Assembly: GCA_021767785.1 (NCBI GenBank)
Contig: JAASSR010000004.1
Coordinates: 1-62,705, forward strand
Length of the DNA stretch: 62,705 bases
Reading direction: 5' to 3'
From: Methanolobus sp.
Lineage (GTDB): Archaea; Halobacteriota; Methanosarcinia; Methanosarcinales; Methanosarcinaceae
Both the position numbers and the translations under genes were made by a program. Positions 29,433-39,273 of this stretch are shown here, one piece after another (position 1 is the first letter of the stretch; each line of letters starts with the position of its first letter). Under the pieces are notes generated by a model that did no database searches, had not been told where the DNA came from, and worked only from the letters and a program-made list of their open reading frames with translations.

Positions 29433-29457
29433 TTGTTAGTATTTTTGTGTTTGCATT
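29433..29457 (-). promoter_or_regulatory. Conserved 25-base element upstream of mutL (identical copy upstream of mutS)
   Basis: These 25 bases are identical to 33451-33475 upstream of mutS, in the same orientation to the gene. On the plus strand the element begins TTGTTAGTATTTTT and ends GTGTTTGCATT. The flanking CTGA/CTGG extends the match to 28 of 29. The near end is 68 bases from the mutL ATG. A second CTGATTGTTAG copy lies at 29417-29427. Confidence 0.6.
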
Positions 29458-29528
29458 GAAAAACGAACAATAGAATTATATTGATTCGCGTAATCAGGAA
29501 GCAACATAAGATTTGAAGAAGGTTCAGT

Positions 29529-30716
29529 ATGAACAGTTCCGGAAAAATAAAGAACATAGTACCTTTACTAGCTCTTTTGACAGCATTTCCGGCATTCTCC
29601 ACTGACATGATACTGCCTGCAATACCTTCCCTTGCACAGATATGGGACATGCCTCTGGCAGTAATCAATCTGATACTGATCCTTTTCTTTGTAACCTATG
29701 GATTCTCCCTGCTTTTCTACGGACCGATATCAGACAGATACGGACGCAAGAGGCCTTTGATAGCTGGTATCATACTTTATATACTGGCCAGCATGCTATG
29801 CGCCATGGCAGACAGTGCCACAGCATTGATAGTTTTTCGCATATTACAGGCCGCAGGAGCTGCTGCCAGTGCATCACTTTCCATGGCAATGACAAAGGAC
29901 ATATTTTCAGGAACAGAGAGACAAAGAATACTTGCCTATATAGCTATAATCATGGCCCTTGCACCTATGTTTGCTCCGATTGTCGGAGGATGGATTCTGG
30001 CCTATCTAACGTGGCACTGGATATTCATTGCCCAGGGAACAATGGGCCTTATAGGACTTCTGGGTGTGATCAGAACACCTGAGACATTAAAAGATACATC
30101 AAATGTTCCTCTTTCAAAGGTTATGCAATCTTACGGAGACCTGATGCTTAACAAAAGTTATGTGATCATGGTCCTTGTGATGTCCGTAAGCCTTTTACCA
30201 CTATACAGTTTCATTGCCAGCTCTTCAGATTTGTATATAAACGGATTTGGAATGAGTGAACAGAGTTTCAGTTACTTCTTTGCCTTCAATGCCCTGGCAC
30301 TGATGACAGGATCAATATCATGCCTTAAACTGACAGACAGAATAGACTCCAGCTACCTGATAACTATGGGTTTTGCAGGAATTACAGCTGGAGCCGCACT
30401 GATACTCCTGTTCGGAAATTACGGACCCTGGAGTTTTGCACTTCCCATGGCACTTATAACTTACTCCATCGGAATAAGCAGGCCTCCAAGCAACCATCTC
30501 GTACTTGAACAGGTGCATAAAGATGCAGGTGCTGCATCATCACTTCTGATATTCACATACTTCTCACTCGGAGCTGTAGGAATGTGGCTTGTATCTCTTG
30601 ACTGGATGGAAAGGATGCAAATACTGGGAACAATAACTTTAAGCTGCGGAGCTCTGGTGTTTATCGCCTGGATGATACTGCAAAAGAAGGGCATTGGTTC
30701 TGGTTCAGAGATTTGA
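29529..30716 (+). CDS. MFS multidrug exporter, Bcr/CflA type
   Basis: Twelve-helix major facilitator drug:proton antiporter of 395 residues. MFS motif A is seen as GPISDRYGRKRPL between helices 2 and 3, and the N-terminal FSTDMILPAIPSLA segment with acidic residue in helix 1 is typical of the DHA1 Bcr/CflA group. The helix 5 region VGGWILAYLTWHWIFI corresponds to motif C/D. Substrate is unknown. It lies alone on the plus strand between mutL and mutS, and may have been inserted between them. Confidence 0.9.
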   Translation: MNSSGKIKNIVPLLALLTAFPAFSTDMILPAIPSLAQIWDMPLAVINLILILFFVTYGFSLLFYGPISDRYGRKRPLIAGIILYILASMLCAMADSATALIVFRILQAAGAAASASLSMAMTKDIFSGTERQRILAYIAIIMALAPMFAPIVGGWILAYLTWHWIFIAQGTMGLIGLLGVIRTPETLKDTSNVPLSKVMQSYGDLMLNKSYVIMVLVMSVSLLPLYSFIASSSDLYINGFGMSEQSFSYFFAFNALALMTGSISCLKLTDRIDSSYLITMGFAGITAGAALILLFGNYGPWSFALPMALITYSIGISRPPSNHLVLEQVHKDAGAASSLLIFTYFSLGAVGMWLVSLDWMERMQILGTITLSCGALVFIAWMILQKKGIGSGSEI

Positions 30717-30764
30717 AGTTAGAATATAAAACGTATAAGTGTTAAAATCAAAAACTGCATCTAC

Positions 30765-33413
30765 CTATTGCAGCTTATCTTTTATCTCGTTTAACTTATT
30801 GAGCGCTTCAAGTGGTGTAATTGAATTTATATCCAGTTCTTTAAGTTCCTCTATGACAGGATCAGGAGTTGTTTCAGCATAAGATGCATCCTGATCGAAC
30901 AGGACCACCTGAGTATATCTGGAACTACTGCGTTTCTTATTCTTACTATTTCTGCCATTACCACTGATCATACATTCGTCCTCGATATCCTCAAGGATCT
31001 CTTTTGCTCTTGAAGTGACATCATGCGGAACACCTGCTATCCTTGCAACATGGATACCATAGCTCCTGTCCGTTGCACCGGGAACTATCTTACGCAGGAA
31101 GACAAGTTCATCACCATCCTCTTTCACAGCGATATGATAATTCTTCACACGTTTCAGAGTGCCTGCAATATCTGTAAGCTGGTGATAATGCGTGGCAAAA
31201 AGTGACCTGACACCAACACGTCCTTTGTTGTGAATATATTCAACCACAGCCTTTGCAATGCTATAGCCATCGTAGGTACTGGTACCTCTGCCTATCTCAT
31301 CCAGCAGAACCAGGCTTTTAGGGGTTGCATTGTTCAGAATATTGGCAAGTTCCACCATCTCTACCATAAAGGTACTCTGTCCGCTTGCAAGGTCATCAAA
31401 CGCACCCACCCTTGTAAAGATCCTGTCTACAATCCCAACTGAAGCATGTGATGCAGGCACAAAGGAACCGGCCTGTGCCATTATTACGATCATGGCGATC
31501 TGCCTCATATATGTAGATTTACCGGCCATGTTAGGCCCTGTAATAAGCTGGAACTGGTTATCACTGCAATCTATCTCGGTATCGTTGGGAACAAAACCTC
31601 CCGGAACAGTATTTTCAACCACAGGATGTCTGCCATCCCTGATGAGAAGTCTGCAGTCAGGGGTCATTGCGGGTCTGACATAGTTATTATTTGCCGCCAC
31701 TTCAGCAAAGTTTGCAAGCACATCCAGAGTTCCGATCAAAGCAGCCGTTTCCTGTAAATGTTTAGAATGAGACGCCACTATGGAATTGAGTTCTCTTAGT
31801 AATTCATACTCAAGAGCAACCATTTTCTCATCGGCAGAGAGTATGGCACTCTCACGTTCTTTAAGTTCAGGTGTATAGAACCTCTCTGCGTTGGTCATTG
31901 TCTGCTTCCGGATATAATCATCAGGAACCTGGGAAATATTGGCTTTTGTTACCTCCAGATAATATCCGAACACCTTGTTGTAACCGACTTTCAGGGATTT
32001 GATGCCAGTCCTTTCACGCTCTTTCTGCTGGAAGTTTGCTATCCATTTTTTACCATTCTTTGAGAGATCGAACAGCTCGTCAAGTTTCTTATTGTAACCG
32101 GGTTTTATCATTCCCCCGTCCCTGACACTGAGCGGAGGTTCTTCCACAATCGCACTGTCAATCAAATTTGCAAGTTCTTCCAGTTCCTCAAAAGAAGAAA
32201 GTTTTGATACAATACTGTTCAGTAAGCTGACATCCCCGCATTCACCAAGGGAGCCTATCAGAAGAGGGACGGATTCAAGGGACTTTTTCAACGACACAAG
32301 ATCTCTTGCATTGGAATTACCGTACATGACCCTGCCCACAAGCCTCTCCATGTCCTTCACATAGGAAAGATGAGAACGTACATCGAATCTGACAAGAGTA
32401 TTATCATGAAGCCAGGCAACCGAATCCAGACGATCATTGATTGAATCAACGGATATGAGCGGCTTTAAGAGCCATTTACGGAGCTGACGTCTTCCCATTG
32501 GTGTTTTAGTGTCATCAAGTACTGCGAAGAGAGATGAATCATTACCCTCGCCCCTGACATTTTGCACGATCTCAAGATTCCTCAGGGTGATGGCATCCAG
32601 CACCATGAACTCAGAATCAAAATAGGTTTTCAGGGACTGTACCTGTGACAGTTCTCTCATCTGGGTATCAGTAGCATATTTTAATGCAGCACCTGCAGAT
32701 GAGACCGCATGATGTAGTTCGCTGCAACCCATACCTTCAAGGGTTGAAACTTTGAAATGTTCCTGGAGTATTTTCTCAGCAATTTTCAGATCAAATGCAT
32801 CTTCATCAAACTCATGAATAGTTATCTTAAGTTCCTTTATACGCTCAGGAATATGAGGATCATCAAGAAGCGAAGAAGGTAATATGCATTCCGACGGACC
32901 CATCCTTGCGATTTCGCTGGCAATTCTGTCATAGGGAGCAGTGTCCCTGAACTGGGTCGTCAGGAATTCACCGGTGGATATATCGAGGAATGAAAGGCCG
33001 TACTCATCTTTATTTCCATACAGTGCCATGAGATAATTGTTGGATGAATCTGCAAACATGGAAGAATCCATTGCAGTACCGGGAGTTACCACCCTTACAA
33101 CACCTCTTTTAACCACTCCTTTGGCCTGTTTGGGGTCTTCAAGCTGCTCACAAATGGCAACCTTGTATCCTTTTTTGATCAGCCTTGGGAGATAATTGTC
33201 AATCGCATGAAAAGGTATGCCTGCAAGAGGCATTTTTTCCCCTTCCTTTCCCTTTCCACGAGTTGTCAGAGTGATATCAAGTTCATTTGCAATTGTCTTT
33301 GCATCTTCTCCGAAGGACTCGTAGAAATCCCCCATCCTGAAGAATATGAGGGCGTCCTTATGCTCTTCCTTTGCTGCATAATACTGCCGCATGGCAGGGG
33401 TTAATTTACTCAT
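30765..33413 (-). CDS. mutS: DNA mismatch repair protein MutS
   Basis: Mismatch-recognition ATPase of 882 residues, of the MutS1 type. The N-terminal mismatch-binding motif RMGDFYESFGEDA carries the Phe-x-Glu wedge. The C-terminal ABC-type ATPase has Walker A GPNMAGKST near residue 625, a VEM segment, and Walker B SLVLLDEIGRGTSTYDG. The C-terminal region contains a basic linker (SKNKKRSSSRY) before the last helical part. The element shared with mutL and a GGTGCAC site lie 20-62 bases upstream. It is convergent with the MFS gene. Confidence 0.98.
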   Translation of the reverse strand: MSKLTPAMRQYYAAKEEHKDALIFFRMGDFYESFGEDAKTIANELDITLTTRGKGKEGEKMPLAGIPFHAIDNYLPRLIKKGYKVAICEQLEDPKQAKGVVKRGVVRVVTPGTAMDSSMFADSSNNYLMALYGNKDEYGLSFLDISTGEFLTTQFRDTAPYDRIASEIARMGPSECILPSSLLDDPHIPERIKELKITIHEFDEDAFDLKIAEKILQEHFKVSTLEGMGCSELHHAVSSAGAALKYATDTQMRELSQVQSLKTYFDSEFMVLDAITLRNLEIVQNVRGEGNDSSLFAVLDDTKTPMGRRQLRKWLLKPLISVDSINDRLDSVAWLHDNTLVRFDVRSHLSYVKDMERLVGRVMYGNSNARDLVSLKKSLESVPLLIGSLGECGDVSLLNSIVSKLSSFEELEELANLIDSAIVEEPPLSVRDGGMIKPGYNKKLDELFDLSKNGKKWIANFQQKERERTGIKSLKVGYNKVFGYYLEVTKANISQVPDDYIRKQTMTNAERFYTPELKERESAILSADEKMVALEYELLRELNSIVASHSKHLQETAALIGTLDVLANFAEVAANNNYVRPAMTPDCRLLIRDGRHPVVENTVPGGFVPNDTEIDCSDNQFQLITGPNMAGKSTYMRQIAMIVIMAQAGSFVPASHASVGIVDRIFTRVGAFDDLASGQSTFMVEMVELANILNNATPKSLVLLDEIGRGTSTYDGYSIAKAVVEYIHNKGRVGVRSLFATHYHQLTDIAGTLKRVKNYHIAVKEDGDELVFLRKIVPGATDRSYGIHVARIAGVPHDVTSRAKEILEDIEDECMISGNGRNSKNKKRSSSRYTQVVLFDQDASYAETTPDPVIEELKELDINSITPLEALNKLNEIKDKLQ

Positions 33414-33450
33414 GATAACTCACGCAAAATTGGTGCACCTGATTATCTGG

Positions 33451-33475
33451 TTGTTAGTATTTTTGTGTTTGCATT
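33451..33475 (-). promoter_or_regulatory. Conserved 25-base element upstream of mutS (identical copy upstream of mutL)
   Basis: Perfect copy of 29433-29457, 37 bases from the mutS ATG on its near side. The gene-side flank reads CACCTGATTATCTGG on the plus strand. Because both copies have the same orientation to the two repair genes, a common promoter core or regulator site is the simplest reading. Confidence 0.6.
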
Positions 33476-33656
33476 ACGAAAAATCACAAAATCTATTCCC
33501 GGTTAACTTTGAGCATGCTGTTCCCACCTTTCAGGAACTTGTAGTTCACTTTCTTCTTATGAACATCAACACGAGAGTGAAACAAGCTTATTTCTTCATC
33601 AAGATATAGGGATTTTCCTGAATTCAGATAAAGCAAAGGGAATAATCCCATATCGA

Positions 33657-36600
33657 TCAAACCACAGTCACATTCATTCCCTTTGCTTCAGCCACAACCT
33701 CCGGATCATAGTAAGAATATGCCTTACTTTCAGAAACAATAGCCTTTACAGGGAATAATGCCCTTACCTGCATATTGATATCCAGTTTCTCGCCCGGCTG
33801 CATGTCATCGATATAGAATATCACTTTCCTGCCTGCGATCTCGTATCTGGTTATCTTTTCCTCTGCATCTTTTGTTGCTTCAAGGCTTGATGTCACCGGA
33901 CTGAAGCCTGTAGGAACTGCAAGGTCGACTATCATCATGCCACTGGAACTTGCAGTGCCATCGATCCCCTGAATTCCGTTGTATTTTATGTGGGCATTCA
34001 CTGTTACTATATCATTTACAGCGACATCGGTTGAATCATAATCAACAGCCAGTTCGATCTCGTTCTGCTCAGTAACTTCCGGGAGAATTACATTGAAACG
34101 TCTTACAAGCTGATAGTTAAGGTCTCCTGTACCATCCATCTCAAGAGTAACATTAAACGTTCCCTCCGGTATCTCGATTATCTGTACAACATCGAAGTTC
34201 TGCTGGTTCACATTCACGGATTTTATCTCAGTATCATCAGCTATTACATTTACTGTTGCATCGATATCATTTCCTGCAGAAGCCGCGGCACTCATCAGCG
34301 CCCTGAATGCCATGACAGTATCCTGGGTACTGGAGAATCCCCCTTTGGAATTACGCTGTGCGGATATCCATTTCAGAGAGGAGGTAGCTATAGGGTTCTT
34401 TGCCTCGATAAGAGCAAGGGTTGCATATGCAGTGGTCTCCACATTTTTGCTGGACTGTGCTATGTAACCATACCTGGTATCCCCGGTAAAAGGGCCTTCT
34501 CCTCGGTCATATCCCCAGTAGGTGCCGTCATCGTCCTGTTTTGATATGGCCAGCAGGTCGCTGAGAGCTTCATCGGCCATGGGACTGCCAATTTTCTGCA
34601 ACGCAAGGGTGCTGATTGCCAGAGCATACGGGTCGTCCTGATCTGCAAGATTGTCCTCAAGGTATTTCTGAGCATCTGCCATGACAGCAGGACTTGCAGA
34701 ACCATACTCATCCAGCGCAAGGGTCACGTATGCTGTGAGTGCGTAGGTGCCACTGACACCTCCCATCATGTCCTGATGTATCACAAAACCCACAGGCTCC
34801 CATGAACCATCTTCTTTCTGATGGGATTCGGTCCAGTCTGCAGCCTCCGAAAGTATGTTCTCGTCAATTGTTGTCACATCCCTTGCACCACTGAACTGAG
34901 AGAGTACAAATGATGTGAGCCAGAGACTGCCGCTCTCATCACTTTCGCCGAATGCGGAGAAAGAGCCATCACTGTGGCGGTAGGTCAGTTCACGCTGGTA
35001 ACCTGTAGTTATGTACATCTCGGCTTTGGCCCTCATCTCCGGATTATCCTGTCCGGTTACCTCCAGGTAGCGCAGGATCTCCACGTCAGTTGAGAAGAGC
35101 ATCATATTCTGCTCACCACAACCATAAGGCATTCCAAGCAGATCGTCCACTCCGCTTATACTTTGTGCCACTATGCTCGGTGTAAAGCTCACAAGCACCT
35201 TCTCTGAATCAGGCACTATGTCTGCAGGTAGTGTTGTATCGAGTTCCACAGAACCATTGCTGAGAACTCCGTTGTCAACGATCTCACGGGTAACGCCCTC
35301 TGCTTCCACAATAATATCTTTTCTTACAGAATCGGCTCTTTCAGTGGTTTGTCCTGTGATCTCGATAACATTTTTGCCAACTTCTGCAGGGCTTATTGTG
35401 AAACTGGCATATCCCACACCATTGGCATCCACAGTTACCGTCTGTACAGCATCGCCTATTATGTCAAACCATTCTGCCTGTGAAAGAGTAAGTTTTACAG
35501 CCTGTTCGGTATCAAGATAATTATAGACCTGCACCTGTACAGGGAATTCTTCTCCCCTTGTCACTGAATAAGGCAGGTCCGGGTCTACAAAGAAGTTCTG
35601 AAATACTGTCAGATCTGATTCAGATATTCCAATACCTTCAGGACCGGAAGATACTGCATGTAACCTCCATGTAGTTATGCTGTCCGGTGCATTCAGGTCA
35701 ACACTTGCAAGACCTGCATCGTTTGTGAGCAGTTCAGGCATCCAGACCCATGTTTCAGGGAAGAACTGGCGCACACGCTTCACTTCTGCAAGTTCACCAC
35801 TTTCACCCAAACCTTTATCTGCAACCTCTTCTTCAGGTATTGCTTCCGGTGCCATGGCTTTGACCACACCATCCATAGCTGCTTCCTCTTCAACTTCCAT
35901 GAAGAAGCCTGCAAAATTAGCATCTTCAATAAAAGTGGTTTGGTATTCGGCACCTGGCACCTCTATACCAGGAGATGACATTACCACTATACCGGTCTTT
36001 TCCAGTGTGTCATACGCTCCTTCCATATACCATGACGGATGAGATTCTGCCTGAGGCTCCATGAAGCGATTTTCCAGTTCTGCAAATACCTGCATTAGAT
36101 TGAGCCTTCCCTCGCTGAGTGCATAGACCGACTCATCAACTATGGAAAAGCCTATCATGGATCTGCTTCCGGCATCAAAATCAACTGTTACATTATCTCC
36201 GGGTTCAACCGTTTCACTGTCAAATGAACTTGAAAGATTGATCTGTGTAGAGAATTCAACATCAAAAGGAAGTACATCTACCGACACTTCATTGTTAGGG
36301 TTAATCATGTAAGCTACGACCTTTGCCTGCGGACTCATCTGTGGTGTCACAGGGATGCTGATCTCCGGCTCATCGCTTGTAGCTGAGTAAACAGTCCTTC
36401 CGCTGGCAAACACATCATAGAATACCGTTCCCGGATTGGTTGAATAAACACGGAAAGAAATCGTATCACCTACTTCCGGAACTCCTTCACTGATCTGGGA
36501 AATGTGAATGAAACTGGCACTGGGAGAATAAGCGGCATTCAGGGATTCACTGACCCATGCATCGCCGGCATTGGCATCGATGAACAGTCTGGTGGTGTTT

Positions 36601-37889
36601 TGCGGGATCTCATATTCCAGCATTGCAACACCATTTTCGGTGAGCAACGTTTCCTCATTCTCTGTGATCTCGTAGGAATCATCTCTCATGCGGGTCTCCA
36701 AAATTACTTCAGTATCCACAGGATTGCCACCCGGATCCTTTGTTACCAGAAGTACCTTCAACGGCATTCCGGGTTTTATTGTGCTGGATTCGGGGATAAG
36801 CTGGATGACGACCGGAGATTCCGCAATAGTTAGTAATTTGTTTGTGGTCTCACTGTGATTGCCTGTGTCTGTGACAGTCACATTTAGCATCAGGCTTGCC
36901 TGACCTCCGGCTCCGTGGGTTCCGGCTGCATATTCAACTGCCGGAAGTTCAAACTCTATCGAACCGTTATCAAGTATACCTGAAAAAGTTGCGTATTTCT
37001 CCCATTCTCCTACATAACGCGAGGCTTCAACAAGCGCCTCACCCTCAACTTCTTTGCCAAAGAAATAATTGGCCGAGACAGTACCCGTAATTTCATCAGA
37101 TACAAGGAACCACTCATGTGGTGTTTCAACTGAGACATCGAACTTAGGAAGCACATATTTGTCCACCTGGATGTCGACCATGGAAGAAGAATCACCTGCT
37201 GTTGCAGTTACCTTCCATGTACCAAGGTTCAATTCGGATGCAAGAGGCAGGTCAAAGGAAGCAACACCATACTCATTGGAGTTCATTTTTTCCTTGAAAA
37301 CCTTGATACCTTTGGCATCTTGTATCTCTACGGTGATGTTCTCTTCCACAGGCACAAGATTGTTGTTCAGAGAGAGTATCCTGCAATGTATGGTCTGGCC
37401 GGGTTTGTAGATAGGTTTGTCAGTCTCAATGAACAGAGGATTGTTCTTTACGACCTCCACTGTTGCATTGAACCCGGAATCAAATCCCGAAGGTTTTGCA
37501 GTGAGCACATAACTTCCCTCTTCAACATCAGGAACTTCAAAGGAGGCGACAACATTTCCTGATTCTGACGTGGATGCACTTACAAGGGGGATCTCATTGT
37601 TGTCATCGTCTGTGAGTGTATATTCCACACAACGTTCCACAGACTTATTATCTGAGAATGCTGCCATTGTCACCGAGCTTTCTCCACCTGAATAGAGCAT
37701 TTTAGGTGCGAGTATGAGAAACTCATCACCTGATAAAGCCAGCTGGTCAGTGCACGGCCCTGCTATAGTGGACGAAAGACCTGAATCTTCAGTATTTTCT
37801 CCGATACATCCCGACAATAAAACTGCAAAAAGCACAAAGAACGATGCCAGAAATATTAATGACGCTGTATTTTTCCCTTTATACTTCAT
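33657..37889 (-). CDS. Alpha-2-macroglobulin family lipoprotein with eukaryotic-type GCGEQ thioester
   Basis: Large surface protease trap of 1410 residues. A lipoprotein signal ends in the lipobox LLSGC (Cys28). Multiple macroglobulin domains follow. The segment VRQFFPETWVW (about 704-714) closely resembles the stretch after the bait and anaphylatoxin region of animal C3/A2M. The thioester motif YGCGEQNMMLF has Cys924 and Gln927, in the animal-like form; most bacterial A2Ms have CLEQ or lack it. An alpha-helical thioester domain and a C-terminal receptor-binding-like domain (about 1290-1410, with KAYSYYDP) complete the layout. The bait region is probably the acidic, Ala-rich stretch at about 640-700. 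GGTGGTAAT precedes the ATG. No penicillin-binding partner gene is adjacent. Confidence 0.93.
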   Translation of the reverse strand: MKYKGKNTASLIFLASFFVLFAVLLSGCIGENTEDSGLSSTIAGPCTDQLALSGDEFLILAPKMLYSGGESSVTMAAFSDNKSVERCVEYTLTDDDNNEIPLVSASTSESGNVVASFEVPDVEEGSYVLTAKPSGFDSGFNATVEVVKNNPLFIETDKPIYKPGQTIHCRILSLNNNLVPVEENITVEIQDAKGIKVFKEKMNSNEYGVASFDLPLASELNLGTWKVTATAGDSSSMVDIQVDKYVLPKFDVSVETPHEWFLVSDEITGTVSANYFFGKEVEGEALVEASRYVGEWEKYATFSGILDNGSIEFELPAVEYAAGTHGAGGQASLMLNVTVTDTGNHSETTNKLLTIAESPVVIQLIPESSTIKPGMPLKVLLVTKDPGGNPVDTEVILETRMRDDSYEITENEETLLTENGVAMLEYEIPQNTTRLFIDANAGDAWVSESLNAAYSPSASFIHISQISEGVPEVGDTISFRVYSTNPGTVFYDVFASGRTVYSATSDEPEISIPVTPQMSPQAKVVAYMINPNNEVSVDVLPFDVEFSTQINLSSSFDSETVEPGDNVTVDFDAGSRSMIGFSIVDESVYALSEGRLNLMQVFAELENRFMEPQAESHPSWYMEGAYDTLEKTGIVVMSSPGIEVPGAEYQTTFIEDANFAGFFMEVEEEAAMDGVVKAMAPEAIPEEEVADKGLGESGELAEVKRVRQFFPETWVWMPELLTNDAGLASVDLNAPDSITTWRLHAVSSGPEGIGISESDLTVFQNFFVDPDLPYSVTRGEEFPVQVQVYNYLDTEQAVKLTLSQAEWFDIIGDAVQTVTVDANGVGYASFTISPAEVGKNVIEITGQTTERADSVRKDIIVEAEGVTREIVDNGVLSNGSVELDTTLPADIVPDSEKVLVSFTPSIVAQSISGVDDLLGMPYGCGEQNMMLFSTDVEILRYLEVTGQDNPEMRAKAEMYITTGYQRELTYRHSDGSFSAFGESDESGSLWLTSFVLSQFSGARDVTTIDENILSEAADWTESHQKEDGSWEPVGFVIHQDMMGGVSGTYALTAYVTLALDEYGSASPAVMADAQKYLEDNLADQDDPYALAISTLALQKIGSPMADEALSDLLAISKQDDDGTYWGYDRGEGPFTGDTRYGYIAQSSKNVETTAYATLALIEAKNPIATSSLKWISAQRNSKGGFSSTQDTVMAFRALMSAAASAGNDIDATVNVIADDTEIKSVNVNQQNFDVVQIIEIPEGTFNVTLEMDGTGDLNYQLVRRFNVILPEVTEQNEIELAVDYDSTDVAVNDIVTVNAHIKYNGIQGIDGTASSSGMMIVDLAVPTGFSPVTSSLEATKDAEEKITRYEIAGRKVIFYIDDMQPGEKLDINMQVRALFPVKAIVSESKAYSYYDPEVVAEAKGMNVTVV

Positions 37890-38054
37890 ATTACCACCCG
37901 AAAAACGGAATAACTTTGTTTCTTATTACAGAATTTGGTAATATGACTGTATATACTTTGCTTAAACTTCAAAGATGTTCGAAGTTATATGGAGGGAGAC
38001 TAATTGATTATTAAAAAAGAAGAGAAAAAGGAAACGCAGAAATATCCAGTATGC

Positions 38055-38672
38055 TTATTCCCCCACCAGTTTCTTTGTGATCTGCGCAACATGTCTGCCC
38101 TGGAACCTTGCGATCCCAAGCTCGTTCTCACTGGGCTGTCTAGTATCAGCACCGTTGCCTGCAATGGTTGATGCTCCGTAGGGACTGCCTCCGGTTATCT
38201 CTTCAAGTGTAGACTGCCTTTTTTCCGAATATGGCACACCCACAATTATCATACCATGATGAAGCAAAGTCGTATGAAGGTTCAATATTGTTGATTCCTG
38301 ACCACCATGCTGTGTGGCACTTGATGTGAAAACACTGCCCGGCTTCCCGATAAGTGCACCTTCTGCCCATAAACTGCCTGTGGCATCAAAGAAAGCACTC
38401 ACCTGTGCAGGTATCAGACCGAATCTTGTAGGAGTTCCGAAGATCAAAGCATCTGCTTCTGCAAGGTTATCCATTGTAGCAACAGGAATATGTTCAAACA
38501 TCTTTTTAGATTCTGTTGCTCCCATTTTATCCAGTATCTCTGCTGTGAATGTTTCCTTTATCTGATAAATGCTGACTTCAGCATTTTCCACTTCCCTGAC
38601 TCCTTCTGCAACAGCTTTGGCCATTTTGTAGTTGTGGCCGTAAAGGCTGTAAAAAATAATATTTATTTCCAT
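38055..38672 (-). CDS. wrbA: NAD(P)H:quinone oxidoreductase, WrbA type
   Basis: Tetrameric FMN-dependent quinone reductase that protects against redox stress. The N-terminal phosphate loop SLYGHNYKMAKAVAEG, the FGTPTRFGLIPAQVSAFFD flavin loop and the C-terminal GGSPYGASTIAGNGADTRQPSENEL signature are diagnostic of WrbA. The length of about 205 residues is typical. ATGs occur at 38675 and 38672 after GAGGTGGGA; the second is preferred by spacing. It is transcribed separately from the A2M gene. Confidence 0.95.
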   Translation of the reverse strand: MEINIIFYSLYGHNYKMAKAVAEGVREVENAEVSIYQIKETFTAEILDKMGATESKKMFEHIPVATMDNLAEADALIFGTPTRFGLIPAQVSAFFDATGSLWAEGALIGKPGSVFTSSATQHGGQESTILNLHTTLLHHGMIIVGVPYSEKRQSTLEEITGGSPYGASTIAGNGADTRQPSENELGIARFQGRHVAQITKKLVGE

Positions 38673-38787
38673 CATTCCCACCTCTTTGACATTATCAAAT
38701 CTAACTTAATAACGTCTTAATATGGGTGGATTGCAGCATAAGTAATTATCCGGTAAAAATACAAACACATAACTTTTAAGTAGAATA

Positions 38788-38835
38788 TGTTAGATATAAT
38801 TAACATAATAATATCAATATCTAACATTATGTTAG
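38788..38835. promoter_or_regulatory. Clustered TGTTAG inverted repeats upstream of the DUF2178-XRE pair
   Basis: TGTTAGATAT (38788-38797) and ATATCTAACA (38817-38826) form a perfect ten-base inverted repeat around 19 bases. A further TGTTAGA lies at 38830-38836 and a TTAACA half-site near 38800. All end 20 bases before the DUF2178 ATG. The likely binder is the XRE regulator encoded two genes on; this is inference. Confidence 0.55.
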
Positions 38836-38855
38836 AATTAGATAGAGGTATTTGC

Positions 38856-39251
38856 ATGGAAAAACCGGAAAAATATATCAAAATAAGTTATTCTCTTGGC
38901 TTTATACTGACCCTGGCAGGAGTTGCTCTGGTGTCTCTGTTTCAGGGATACCAGCAGATTGGTATCACTCTGATCAATATCGGAGCTGTTATTCTCCTTG
39001 TAACGTTCCTGAGAGCAAGAAGATATCGTGATGGACCTGTAAAAGACGAAAGAACTGTAAAGATAGGTGCTTACGGGCTCTCTTATTCGTGGTTTATTTC
39101 CCTTATGGTAATAGCCCTTCTTTTCTGGGTGGAAGAGCTTGGACTGGCACAGTTGAATGTAAAGCAGGTATTGGGAATCCTCATGTTCACCATGGTAATT
39201 ACAGCAAAAGGCATTCAATGGTATCTTTTCAGAAAGGGAGATGTTGAATAA
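38856..39251 (+). CDS. DUF2178-like four-helix membrane protein
   Basis: Membrane protein of 131 residues with four hydrophobic segments in two pairs, separated by a charged stretch RARRYRDGPVKDERTVKIG. This charged loop with DERTxKI is typical of small archaeal DUF2178 proteins that sit beside a Cro-like regulator. Function is unknown. The ATG at 38856 follows GAGGT at seven bases. The frame is open upstream to 38787, but that part overlaps the operator cluster. It is 22 bases ahead of the XRE gene and surely cotranscribed. Confidence 0.8.
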   Translation: MEKPEKYIKISYSLGFILTLAGVALVSLFQGYQQIGITLINIGAVILLVTFLRARRYRDGPVKDERTVKIGAYGLSYSWFISLMVIALLFWVEELGLAQLNVKQVLGILMFTMVITAKGIQWYLFRKGDVE

Positions 39252-39273
39252 GTAAAATACAAAGGATGATCAT

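Noticed and set aside
35677-36042. Plus-strand frame of 121 codons inside the A2M gene
   Set aside because: Antisense shadow of the A2M coding sequence, with Ser/Ala-rich low-complexity composition.
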